64,000 bases of DNA from Melieria omissa (Eukaryota; Arthropoda; Insecta; Diptera; Ulidiidae): the NCBI GenBank assembly GCA_963971225.1, contig OZ020269.1, forward strand, positions 34,059,264 to 34,123,263. Direction: 5' to 3'. Shown here one piece after another: positions 33,998 to 45,218 of this stretch. Under the pieces are notes generated by a model, which worked only from the letters and a program-made list of their open reading frames with translations, did no database searches and was not told where the DNA came from. Both the position numbers and the translations under genes were made by a program. The stretch's first letter is position 1; each line of letters starts with the position of its first letter.

Positions 33998-36648
33998 ATG
34001 AGCTGCATAAAAAAGAATTGTGTTAACAGCAGATATAACAAAAAAAACGTAAAATTTTTCGCGGTACCGGTAAACAAATTTATGCGTAAGAAGTGGCTTG
34101 TAGCGTGCAGTATTCAGGAGCAAGACCTACCAAAGGCGCCGCTGGTATGCTGTGTACATTTCCTGCCAACAGACATCATAAAAAAAATAAAAATCATCGA
34201 CTTATTCCAAGTGCCGTACCCTCAATGGACAATGGCGCGAAGAGGTATTAAAAATGCTTTACTTGTAAGGTTGTCGTTATATGTATGCAATTTGTAGTTC
34301 TTATGACTGTTGTGACGAAAGACAGTGGATTGCAACGACACCGCGCAACAATGCGATATGGACACGCAAGAGTCAGTTTCAACAGTTCCAAAGCTCTTAG
34401 TTTCCAGAAGTACTCAAACAGAGTAAGTACTTTTAGTATAATTTAAGAGTTCTATGTAGGTAACTTTTGGCATGTTAAAAATGTTCTAATATCCTAGCTT
34501 ATCATCGAGCTACTGTGAGCTTCAGCGGAAACTGAAGAACGCAGAAGAGCTTGTAAAAGAGTTGGTGCAGAAGCTGGAGACCGTAACTGCCAGCAATGTA
34601 CTGACAGAAAACCAACAGGAGCTGCTCACACATCCTCGAAAAACGCCGAGGTACACAATGGATGATATATCTTCATCTATTGGGATATATGCAGCTGGAC
34701 CGCGCTGCTATAAGCTATTACGTAGAAAACATTTCCCGTTGCCTTCTCCATCAACGCTCAGAAGATGGGCATCAAAATTGAATGTAGACCCCGGTCTTCA
34801 GACGCACGCACTTTCATTCATGGAAAGCCATGAACTCAACGTTGACGACAAGTTGTGCGTGCTGTCGTTTGATGAGATGAAGTGCCGGGAAGAATGGGCA
34901 TTTGATAGAATCGGCGATACCATAGTTTCACCTAAGACACAGGTGCAGGTTGCTATGGTGCGCGGCTTAAAGGGGAGGTGGAAGCAACCTATATACTACG
35001 ACTACGACACGAAAATGTCGGCGGAAGTCCTGATGCCAATAATCGCGCGTCTGTATGGCATTGGCTTCACAGTAGTGGCAGTCGTATGTGATTTAGGTGT
35101 TGAAAACCAATCCTTTTTCCGAAGAATGGGTGTTGATGTAAACAAAACCAATTTCCAACATCCGGCGGACGCCAGCAAACCTATTTTTGTGTTTAGTGAT
35201 GTTCCACATCTTATTAAACTACTGAGAAACCATTTTGTAGACAATGGGTTTCTATTTAATGGGACTGTACTGAGCAAGTACGTAATTGAAGAACTGCTGT
35301 CTCTATGCAAAAGCGACCTGACCTGACTATAACCAACTCCCTTAATATCGATATGCTGAACGTCAGAGGACCAGGTACCAAATACTTTATATTTTTATTT
35401 TTACAAAGCATCATCATTTTCAATAGGTCGGCAAAAGGTTAAATTTGCAACCAAACTATTTTCACATACATGTGCCAGCGCACTTAGAAGATGCGCGCAG
35501 CTTGGCCTGTGTAGCGATGTAGAACGATTTGTGAAATGCGCGGACTTGTTCAAGATAATCAACGACTGGTTTGATGTGTTTAATACACAAACCGTTGAGA
35601 AAGACGTCAGGCCCTTAAGTAAAGCTTTTGGGTTAGCATTGGAGGAGCAGATAGAAGCGATTCAACTCATGAACGGAGTTGTTTTAAACCTGTTCCCGGT
35701 GCGTGCCAGCGGTGCCTTTTTACCGTTCCAAAGAGGCGTCTTAAGCAACAACAATGCTCTACCACTTTTATATGACCACTTGTAAACCCAATATGGGGAA
35801 CATTTCATTATGACGAACAAGCTTAATCAGGACTGCCTGGAAAATTTCTTTAGTGCGATTCGGGCAAAAAGTGGGCTCCATGACCATCCATCACCCATGG
35901 AGTTCAAGTACAGGATCCGATCCTACATGCTTGGTATATACTTATTAAATAACTATGTAAATAACTTGTTAACCAAACTTCAACATAGGTCGAAACGAGA
36001 ATGTACTTAGTACTGAAGCAAACGTACATACTACTGATACGGACTTGCTTGGTATTGGTTTGGTGGACCCAGCAGAGACGGTAATTTCGCAGGAAGCCTT
36101 TAAAGAGCTGCTTTCAGATTTTCCAATTGACTCTGAAGAATGTCAAGTACATATTAAACGTAACTTCTAATAACGTATGCAAAAAGTAATCTTTATAATA
36201 ATTTCAGATTCCCATCGATATGTGTGAGGAATTCTCGCACATAAGCGATTTGGAATACGATGGGCTGGAGAACTTTGGAGGTTATTTAATTCACAAACTC
36301 AATTTAGCGTCATATGGGAGTCGGACTGGGCTTAACCATCAAAATCATTCATTTACATATGTAGATTTAGTTTCAGAAGGTGGTTTGATAAAACCAAATT
36401 TAGAGTTTATGGGTATTTTAGAAAAGTTAAATCAAATTTTTGTGCATACGAATGGCGATTCTCTGACAACCACTCCAAATTACATGTTAAACCTTATGTC
36501 TAAAGCATCACATATTAATGTAAGATCAGATATCAAAACACGTTTTTATGTAGGGAGAACTTATTTCAGAATTCGTTTACTGAACCGCGACCGCAATGAA
36601 AAGAAGCAAAAAAATTCAAGGAAAAAAATTAAAAAAATTACAACATAA
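33998..36648 (+). pseudogene. P-like transposase relic 4 (almost complete)
   Basis: The gene begins 125 bp inside the element's left end. Exon 1 is a THAP domain (SCIKKNCVNSRYNK, FFAVPVNKFMRKKW, LVCCVHF). A short exon (34322-34421) ends STQTE before GTAAGT. There is no extra finger here, unlike the other copies. Exon 3 (from about 34498) has a coiled coil (ELQRKLKNAEELVKEL), AAGPRCYKLLRRKHFPLP, LSFDEMKCR and VVCDLGVENQ (catalytic Asp pair) and FVFSDVPHLIKLLRNHF. A tandem CCTGA duplication at about 35319-35328 shifts the frame. After an intron ending near 35425 follow RQKVKF, NDWFDVFNTQ, VLSNNNALPLLYDHL, a TAA at 35783-35785, and NQDCLENFFSAIR with the last acids. Two introns later the C-terminal domain (YDGLENFGGYLIHKL) ends at 36648. 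Just one frameshift and one stop are evident. Confidence 0.9.
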
Positions 36649-36650
36649 TA

Positions 36651-37363
36651 CAGTGCGTTAAGAAATGATAGCACCATTGACCTTTTGTATCATAACTTCC
36701 ATGCTAATGATCGAAGAATGGAAAAACTTGGTCGAAATATCCATTGCATATATCTAAATAATGTCCATTAACCATTCTTTTCTACTTTTCGATGCGTGCT
36801 CTGCTGCGTTATCCTGCATGAACGTAAAATCCACGGCGGGAAACTTGTCGATATATGATGAAGATGTTCCTGAAGGAGCTCTTGATACCGCGCAGAGTTC
36901 AAGCGTGTATCAGTAAATGCCAGAGATGCTTTTCCATGAGCTTAAAGGCTGCCCAAACCATTAATGATCCACCACTGATTTCGCGGTTTGTTAGACCTTC
37001 GTCTTTAACATAAGAGCGCTTATGACGGCTTTTTCCCCTTGTTCCAGTTCCGCCTTTCTGCCCAGTGCGTTCACTTCTTCTTCACTTCTTTAGTTTTTAC
37101 AATAGAAGTTTGACAAAAAAGTCAAAGGCCGTGCAAAAATAAAATATTGTAAGTGGTGCTATCATTTCTTAACGCTTGTGAAAGTGACTTTTTTATGTAA
37201 ATTCATATTTTGTCCTTTGTATCAAACATTTCGGAATTTTGGGTGCGGGACATTATTTAAATATATGCAATGGATATTTCGACCAAGTTTTTCCATTCTT
37301 CGATCATTAGCATGGAAGTTATGATACAAAAGATCAATGGTGCTATCATTTCTGAACGCAGTG
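36651..37363 (-). mobile_element. Tc1-like deletion derivative
   Basis: Ends start CAGTGCGTTAAGAAATGATA, with an inverted partner of about 115 bp at the right end, and TA on both sides (36649-36650, 37364-37365). The minus strand keeps two transposase pieces fused by deletion: LTNREIS-type text from the DNA-binding part, then GGSLMVWAAF, FTDTRLNSARYQELLQEHL and FTFMQDNAAEHASKSRKEW with the second catalytic Asp. An extra internal copy of the terminus lies at 37154-37174. It is dead but potentially mobilisable in trans. It is nested in P-like element 4. Confidence 0.85.
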
Positions 37364-37692
37364 TATATGTCTTCACACAATAATAAAAAATAGTTTTAAT
37401 TCGTTGCATCTTTAATTATCTTTTTTATAAATGAAAGATTCTAATACCTAAACTGAATGATATACTACATAAACTAATTGCTGTGAAATTGCAGCTCTGT
37501 AGCAAAAATGAAAATAGTAGTACAAAATTTGTAAACAAATATTTTTTTCCAATTGTCAATTTTATTTTTATCTGTCGCATTGAATCTACCTGTATATTTT
37601 TGTATCATAGTACGAGGCATAAAATGTCACTATCGGGATGACTTTATTATTTGACCAGAGACAATTGTCTCTGATTTGACTATGGTTATTCC

Positions 37693-38107
37693 TTGTTGTC
37701 ATTTGTGTTTTCAGTTTTAAAAAATAAACATCACCGAACCGCACTCTACCCGCCTGTTTTATTCCGCTTCGCCGACGGCAAAATTTGTTCGTTAAAATTA
37801 CAATCACATTGATTTGTTGGCAGCATCAAGTAAGCAGGAAGATGACGAGGAGCTTAAGGAAGAACGACAATTACACCAATTAAATGTGCCACACATATGT
37901 TGCAACTTGCAAGAATTTATTTGCGGCAAATATGACCACAACAGTCCATTGCGCTCGCGAAGTTATTAAAACATTAAAGACGCTTAATTTCTAGGAGGAA
38001 TTTGTGTGTTAAATGCACCAAATATTTCTAGACTACGTTTAAGTTCTCTTTTCAACCTTTTTATTTAACCCTTTGAATATGTTTATACACTAAAAAGACT
38101 GAATTTA
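37693..38107. other. No gene seen
   Basis: The sequence resumes host-like DNA beyond the GTTATTCC duplication. No supported coding region, RNA gene or repeat end was found. Confidence 0.4.
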
Positions 38108-38951
38108 GTGAAGCCTGACTCAACTGTACGTTCCAACAAGATGGAACTCAACCACAGAATAAACAGTTTGTTCTGTGAACTCAACATACAACATGTTGGA
38201 ATGGCTTCTGAAGTTGTTCCCTCAGAACACTTCAAAAATGCACTGCAAAAGGAGGAATGGAACGAAAATGTAGAACTGGTACGAAATCACCATCAAACTT
38301 CAAAAGGAGCAGCTTTTATTCGACACTTTCTTCAGAGAATGGTTCACTTTAAAAGTGCTCCTGAGATCAATTTAGTCTTCTGCAGCACTCTTTACTTTCG
38401 TTGTAAATAGAGAATCTAAATTTTTAATTAACGTGGTTATGAATTCTGTGCTCTTTTTGGATCCCCGTTTTCCCCGGATACTCAATCCAGTGCAGAAAGA
38501 AGGAGCAAAGCAACATTAAAAAGCTTTCTCGGCAATTAATTGCGCTAAAACAGGTTTGTGATTCATATTATGCACTTAAAATATAACATTTACTTTTTCT
38601 TTTAAATTATTTTTAGTCATGCATTGCATTTAACAGTTCTCCTTCTGTGTTTCCAAGCTCTCACCATAATTTGGATGTTGATGAATCGACCAATCAGAGT
38701 ACTACGTCTCTCCTCAAAGATGCTCTAGCATGAAGTCGATTTGTCTTCTGATGATGACGGTAGTAAAACGAAAAAAAATGTCTTTAAAACAATTATGGGC
38801 AACGAAAAAAAATTATGCTTCAAAGCAGCGTAAAAATGACTTTTGCGAAGAACCTATTGGCAGTTGCGCTGAAAATACATTGGGTTTTTCCACTCAGAGA
38901 ACCTCACCCATATTTCAATTAGCTCAATACAGCTCATCCTCAATCCTATAA
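38108..38951 (+). pseudogene. Probable hAT-type transposase fragments
   Basis: Three broken pieces read in the plus direction. 38108-38410 has EHFKNALQKEEWNENVELV and is not diagnostic. About 38434-38540 has NSVLFLDPRFPRILNPVQKE followed by GAKQH, which resembles the FLDPRF block of BED-type hAT transposases. 38730-38951 is a Lys/Ser-rich tail. A GTTTGTGATTC/TTTTTAG pair near 38551-38615 may be an intron. Stops are frequent. No ends were found, and only the FLDPRF block supports the assignment. Confidence 0.4.
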
Positions 38952-38984
38952 GGATTTTGATGGTTCGAGCCTTAGAGGGACTAA

Positions 38985-39063
38985 GTCGTGTGGTGTCACA
39001 ATGGGCCGAATTGGATAATGTGTACCTTTAAGTCTTATCTGGCTGCCTCAGCTAACCTAACCT
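38985..39063 (+). mobile_element. SINE 3' fragment
   Basis: It matches the 3' part of the SINE at 21386-21783: GTGGTGTCACAATGGGCC then GGCTGCCTC and a tail CTAACCTAACCT. The 5' part is absent. Confidence 0.6.
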
Positions 39064-42000
39064 ATCTTAGGATTATCGATTTTGCATTTGAACCGTCATC
39101 AATTTGTTTGTTCTTCAACGCATCCACATTGGCAGACACTCCGTCAGTCAGAATTATCCCAAAAACAATATTTGCCTATACTCGAATGGGCCTACACCAT
39201 TTGTCAACAGACGCCTGAGCCGCTGGGGATAAAATATCTCATATGTGTTCAACTCCAATGAAGTCGCTGGTTCGCACAACTTTTTATACCAATTTTGTGA
39301 AATTATACAAAAAGTTTTCTTATAAAAGCAATACTCGTTCATTGCCCAGATATGCTTGAGCGCAAATTGAAATACTGGACCTTGCAATGCAATAAGAATA
39401 AATTCGGCATTTAAATCAGTTCGCTACGCATAGCGGCGAAATTTCGTTTACAAAGTGCGAAATCGCAAAAAGTGAATTGTGGCTGGCAGTCGCCGGCATT
39501 AGGCCGTGGCCGATGAGTCAATAAATCACGCGTACAACATCAACATGAATTGGCCATAAACCGGACGGCAGCATTGTTCGCTGGCGCCCCTCATGTCGAC
39601 CGCTCCAGTACACACACACACACTGGCGCACACAAACAAAAGCACACAACAGTGGCAGTGGGAGCGACGGTGGGTCCAGGAAGTCGCTGCTGTCAGCAAA
39701 ACGCGTTCGAGTCCACCGCCAAATCATTGCGATCGCATCTATCATTCAATTTTGATTCATGTCGCCCAGGCCGCAGCGCTTTGTTGCCAATAAAACCGCC
39801 ACTCCAGTGCGGACTGTGGGCGGCATGCGGCACGTATTTCGGCACTTGTTACACTTGTAGTTGTTATATTCGCGCCGTCGCTTGCCGAGGATATTTGATT
39901 TTGTCACGGCTTATCTGATCGCCGACACCGAGCTGCCGAGCTGCACAGGTGAAACGTTGTCGGACGCGTCTATAAAAGTTGGCCCAATAAAAGTCAACGC
40001 GGCGACATTATCTGAGCAGCGACTTGTGGCACGCGGCGGAATTTGTGTCGCCACGTAACTTAAACGATTGTCTGTTAAACTAAAACAATTTGCAATTTGC
40101 TACATTTGCGCGCTGGGCCTCGTAAATTAAACAAAATTTATTAGCATTGGCGATGCATTTTAAAGCTGTCCGCACTCGGCTGTGTAAACATGCAACAAAA
40201 TCTGCGCGCGCCACACACACACACTGCACGATTTATTATTGGGTCAAAACTGAAAAATTAATTTACCAAGTTACAAAAGTCGAGCATAATGCAACAAATC
40301 GAACCAGCGCAGCCAGCTCAAGCCGCAAATGGCACCGCAAATGGTTAAACTTGTTAGTTGTAACAACAACAATGCGCTGGAAGGCAAATTTATTTATTTA
40401 CGTTTTATTTAAAAATTAAAACACGAAATGCTGCAGTTGATTGCTTTGCAGTAGCATTTTAAGTTGAACTTATTGAAAATAAAATAGATGAAGACAAATC
40501 AAACAAACGAAAGTATTTCAGTCGGTCTGGACCGATCTGCGTACATGCTGCAAATTTTCAATACAAACTAATTTATTGTGGATGGCTGGTATGTTGCTGT
40601 CAAATGTGTTAATGAATCATATCTAGAATCATGAATCTAGTTCCAAAAATGGTTGTGCTGTTTAAAAGGGTTCTACAAAAGGATTCTAAACAGATCGCCG
40701 GGTTGAACGATAAAACGTATTTCTGAGAAAAGCCAACTTCGGGCATTCGTTGAGGAGAGCAGGTAATAAAATAAGGTCAGAATGCCAGAAAATTTCTCGA
40801 AATTGGTCAGTAAAATGCTCACTGGCGGACTTTCCTTTCAATGAGCACTGTTAGAGCTGACTCCGTGAATTAAGAAGAGTACATGCTGCGTCAGATGTGT
40901 CACTGTAAAGTACCGGCCCCGGAGAGACTTCCTAATCTTTTGACCAATTTTCTGATTGTCCTCTTCCACCCAAGGATATGTTGATTCAGGGTTAATCCCT
41001 ATTATTTTTGGTAACACAACGACTCAGTACTGGCCTATGTGAGCATTCTAAGCTAAGTCAGTTCAGGTCAAGTTTTCACACTATGTACTCAAGTCGAAAG
41101 AAAGCAATGAAAGCAAGCAAAGTCAGATTATCAAATTTAGAACCACAAAACCATAAAAAATCTCTGAATATACTTGAAATCTGTGCGGCCTATCAGCAAA
41201 AAGTCGAAAGGAATAGATGCACCGACACTTCGTCACAAATGTCTCAGCAACGAAATGTCTTATGTCTTACTAGGCTCAATGGAACATACGACATTCGTTT
41301 TCTGAGGCGACGATTTGTGAAGGTTTAAAACCGTAATTAAACCCTTTAATTAGCGGCAAATTAGCAATTTCGCTTTTGTTAAGCTGTAGTGTGCTTTTAG
41401 GCGCACACAGACATATAAAATGTAAAGCCAAACCACACTGAACAATCAACTACTTAATGTTTAAGCGTCAAATTATGATTAATTAATTTCGATATGTATT
41501 GACCTCAGGTCGCACGGCTACAACTGCACTTTGCTTTATGAGTATTTCAGAAGCAAAATGTGATGTAAGTTGTAATTTTTTCCATAAAATTATTATGGCA
41601 CACAAACATTTCACTGCAGGTCATAGATCATTTTGCAGTAAATGGCATTTACAATAATTGATAATGTTAATATTTCCCTGAATGTTAATAATTTTGTATC
41701 ATTTTTGAGTCATGACAAAAGAATTTCAATTTTTATTTGTATTTAACAGTTATGAATTCCCATGCATATTCCGTGGGGCCACTAGGCGTCTGTTGATCGG
41801 TTTAACAGCAAAATGTATGGTTTTCACTTTATTAAATTTTCTAAAATGTAATACAACATGGTATACCCTTTTTGATATTCTACATTACTCTAAATTTTTT
41901 AAATAATTCTTTAAAATATTGATGTGCTTGAAATTAAAAAGACATTTCCAAAAATTTCCGACGCTAGAAGAAAAACTATATTTGATTATCGGTTTTATTA

Positions 42001-42811
42001 TATTTGGCCCCTAGTTTTGCGAATATATCGATTTGTTTGTATGTTTTAAACTTTTTGTGTTTTTTTGGCAATGGTCTCGGCGTAACTACATACAAAGCTT
42101 TGGGCTGGTTCAACAGCCGGCCAAGCAAACGCTACAACGCACGATCCGCTGTAGGTCACTCAAAAACTATGACAAAAAACTGTGTTCTAATACCCAAAAT
42201 GCGTTCCTACGGGCTTTGACCGCAAGAAAACTGTCACCTGTTAGGGTCATAATCGTCGGCAGTTTGACAACAGCAGCGCAGTAACAGCGACAAAGGCGTC
42301 TCCCGGCGGCGATGACAATGGCAATGACGACCGGAATGCGTCGCAGAATTATAACGTCGGCGTAAATTTATTCATTGCCGGTCAGTGTGCCGTTTGAACC
42401 GCAACAATTATGCAAATGAAGACACCATACGCAGTCGGACTTGTTTAACGGCGCAACAACAACGACGACAACGAACTGCGGCGCCGGGCAGTTTGAGCAG
42501 TCTGAGTCAGAAGACCAAGCGAGAGCGACGGTGCCACCGTTGATGGGTCAGCGCTGACACACTTGTCATTGTTATGAATAAAAATTCGACAAGGAATTAT
42601 GACAAATGCAAAACACCGAAACGTCAAAACGCTAGACACAATCAATTTGCATAATAATGGATCTAGTTGGGACAACACGCAACGCATTAAAATGATACCA
42701 GAAAAATTCTTAAAATACATATTTACGTAGAAATGTGATGAGAATTTGCTGTTTTAACCCAAAAACGACTGCTCATAGATTGCGTTTTATGGGGTTTTGT
42801 GAAAATTTATC
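39064..42811. other. Gene-free stretch
   Basis: No coding region is supported. 39500-40400 and 42060-42560 are GC-richer and non-repetitive apart from short CA runs (about 39608-39630 and 40212-40224). They read like non-coding unique DNA such as regulatory sequence, but no specific site could be proven. Confidence 0.4.
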
Positions 42812-43082
42812 AGGTAGGTAGATTGTAGCGGCTGCCTCTCTATGACACACTTCGGCCTCTATATGGCTCATAGTGATACCACGAATTGGACCCGTTTGAA
42901 ATTTGTATGCAACAAGTGTTACAACCACATTTCAAATGGATGGGGCAGTTTTTCCATTGCCTGCCAAATGCGCACTTGTTCAATTCTTGTAATTCTCATC
43001 TGGTTCTTGTAGATAGCGATAGAAGTAGACAAGCGTTTCACCAGCCCGAACTAGGAATCGAAACCAGGGCCTCGGGGTTTTT
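42812..43082 (-). mobile_element. SINE, copy 2 (5' truncated)
   Basis: On the minus strand it reads GGTTTCGATTCC (box B with one extra T), TTCGGGCTGGTGAA, TACTTCTATCGCTATC, GCGCATTTGGCAGGCAATGG, GTGGTATCAC and GAGGCAGCC, in the same order as the SINE at 21386-21783. The tRNA-like 5' third is missing. The 3' end at about 42812 has a short CTACC tail. Confidence 0.75.
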
Positions 43083-43106
43083 GAAAATGTATCACGTAAC
43101 TTATTG

Positions 43107-43420
43107 ACAGTGTTGCCTGATTAGGGGGTTTCCCCCTTAGATTTGGGGTTTATTCGTTTGGATTCGGGGGAAATTTTATAATAAATATTATATATAAATA
43201 GGAGAAACCTTTAGGGGAAATATTTTAGACATTTTTAATTTAACCAGGTTGTATTTTTGTTACATAAACACCTTGTTCAGATATGGCTAATGGGTCTTTT
43301 TTTAATTTCATATATCAAACAAAATAAGCAATTTTTATGAAATATTATTTTTATGTGTTTAATTTAAATTTAAGGGGAAATTTTAGTTTTTAGGGGGAAT
43401 TGGATTTCATTTTAGGGCTT
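43107..43420 (+). repeat. Dispersed repeat, copy 2 (CAGTGTTGCC start)
   Basis: This is the same family as 21824-22100: CAGTGTTGCCTGATTAGGGG, CACCTTGTTCAGA, ATGGGTCTTTTT, AGCAATTTTTATGAAATATT and GGGGAAATTTTAGTTTTTAG. In both places a SINE lies immediately before it, in opposite orientations. Confidence 0.6.
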
Positions 43421-44388
43421 ATTGAATATGTAGAAGTTGAGCTGGAAATCAATGTTGTCCACATCGATGTTTTGGGGAGACGAATATCGATGTATCGACC
43501 TTTTTTCAATGGGGTCCAATTCCAATTTTTTTAAATAAATTAAAACTTAGAATGTTTTAAAAATTTAAGCAATTAATTTGCCACTTTCTTAAAGGTCTGC
43601 GCGTTATAAAAAATAATAAATTTATTCAACAACAACAACAAAAGATAATTAAACATATTAATAACAAAATAAACATTTTTGTGCCACCCAGTAGCAAAAT
43701 CTTATTTGACTGTGGTCGAGATCCATTCATAGCTTTATAAATGTTAAATGAATTTTTGTAGTTTTCACTTACCTAACTTCTTCCGCTCTTTTTAATAGTA
43801 ATGGGTAAGTAGAGAACATCATCGAACATCGAAAAAACATCGAAGTTTGAAATAGACTTGAAAACATTGATGTATCGATGCTGATTCCAGCAATATTAGA
43901 AGTTTATTTTCAAATTTTTCGAAATTTCAGGCACATCTGATCCAAGTGCTTATGCAAATGTAATAGCTATTTTTGTCATAAAATAAAATTCTCGGAAAAT
44001 CTCAATTCATTCGAAATACTTAGATATCTCTTTTTGAACCCATAAAACCAGAGACAAACTGTTCTGTAAAACTGAAAGTTATTGTCTACACATCTTAAGA
44101 TTGTTTATTTTTGAGAAGATCTCTTCTTCGGCCTTGAGAAAGACAATCTAAACATTGGAGCTAAGTCTTAACTCATTGTCCTATCTTGCGTAATTGTAAC
44201 ATAATGCGAAAAAGCCACCTTGACATAGGAGTTTTCGTAAACACTGTTTCTAAAGTTGTTAACTAGGTTACAGTGACCTTGACCTGGGGACGCAAGAATA
44301 TAAATAACAATTAACGAAGAACGAGTGGATTAGCCTCTCCAAAGGGACTTTGTACATATTAAATGTGAAGAACTTATGGTTCAATTAA
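43421..44388. other. Gene-free, ATCGATG-rich
   Basis: No gene is seen. Blocks of ACATCGATG, ATCGATGTATCGA and CATCGAACATCG at 43458-43500 and 43815-43885 lie in loosely inverted arrangement and may be the worn ends of a further element. A 7-mer-level resemblance only, with no target duplication found. Confidence 0.35.
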
Positions 44389-45214
44389 CCCATTCGCTAT
44401 TTTGTTGCCACATGGAAACATGCAACTTTGTGAGCTCCTGAGCGTCTTATGGTGCTAGAAATCCAAAAATTTATTGTCCATAGCACAAGTTTGAGTCTTG
44501 AAAGACTATTTTAAATTAAAGAAAACCTTATATTTAGCCTTAAAATAAAAAAAAAATATACAATTTTTTTCATGCTATCTTTCCATGCGGACATTTTTTC
44601 AAAAAGACGCATTTTTAATTTCCATGTTTAACATTAATTCAAACTTGTTTTCTTACTAATTATGATTGAAATGGCTAAAGAAATATTTGGTTTTCATTAG
44701 TAAGTCAGAACTTTTATGTTCAAGTAATTAATACCACCACAGCGATTGTTTTAATATTGTTTGTTGCCATATGGCAACAAATTACCTGTAAGGTCATAAA
44801 ATGTTCCTTTGAATGGAATGTTGGCTTCGTAGCGTTCGGTTGTGTTCAAAAGAAAATATTTTCTATGATGCCTAGAAATATTGATGACAGTGAAATCGAG
44901 AAAATGTTAATAAATTTTGAAGACTCAGACTTATCTGATTTAGAGGAGCTAGAAGAACCTGATCTCTCCAATGACTTGCTCGAAGCATTTGATAAAAATA
45001 ATGCGTTTCCGCCAGAAGATATATTTCGGCAAGATCAATATGAAATTTATACTGACATTGTTTTAATTGAAGTTACAAACTATAAAACGAAAAATCTTAA
45101 TCATCTATGGCAACATCCAAAAAACACATTTAGGAACACTTTTTTTTAATTTTTACGGAACGTTGAAGAATTTGGAATTTTAACATTCTCCAGTAAAAAG
45201 CTGTAGCGAAAGGG
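44389..45214 (+). mobile_element. piggyBac-like deletion derivative
   Basis: TTAA on both sides (44385-44388, 45215-45218) with inverted ends CCCATTCGCTA and CCCTTTCGCTA. An internal palindrome TTGTTGCCATATGGCAACAA lies at 44760-44779. The element keeps only the start of a transposase gene (44865-45149), so it is an internally deleted copy. Confidence 0.8.
44865..45149 (+). pseudogene. piggyBac transposase N-terminal fragment
   Basis: ATGATG at 44865 starts a highly acidic N-terminus (DDSEIEKML, FEDSDLSDLEELEEPDLSND, EDIF) of the kind seen at the start of piggyBac transposases. It ends at a TAA at 45147-45149 just after the deletion joint. The catalytic DDD domain and the C-terminal Cys-rich finger are absent. 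Start choice: the two adjacent Met codons at 44865 and 44868 lie where the acidic domain begins. The frame is open further upstream to 44757 but that part is AT-rich terminal sequence. Confidence 0.65.
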
Positions 45215-45218
45215 TTAA

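Larger units (their letters stand above)
33873..37609 (+). mobile_element. P-like element 4 (inner), target GTACGAGG
   Basis: 31-bp inverted ends start CATGATACAAAAATATACAG (33873-33903), with the inverse at 37579-37609 (outermost base changed). The perfect 8-bp duplication GTACGAGG lies at 33865-33872 and 37610-37617. The CATGAT start equals that of Drosophila P. It carries a nearly complete THAP transposase relic and, right after its stop codon, a 713-bp Tc1 derivative. Subtracting that leaves about 3.0 kb. It interrupts the right subterminal part of P-like element 3, so it is younger. Confidence 0.88.
30649..37684 (+). mobile_element. P-like element 3 (outer), target GTTATTCC
   Basis: The left end (30649-30678) starts CATAGTCAAATAATAAAGTC. 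The right end (37630-37684) is its inverse, interrupted by an 18-bp palindrome. GTTATTCC precedes (30641-30648) and follows (37685-37692). Subterminal inverted blocks also match: TACGTACTCTTATTTTGA near 30700 against TCAAAATAAGAGTACG near 33853. It carries a THAP transposase relic (30897-32632) and a whole inner P-like element (33873-37609). 32640-33297 and 33471-33864 hold no recognisable gene. Without the insert it is about 3.3 kb, close to canonical P size. Confidence 0.85.

Noticed and set aside
43453..43905. Possible hAT MITE with ATCGATG ends
   Set aside because: Inverted similarity is loose and no 8-bp duplication could be found.
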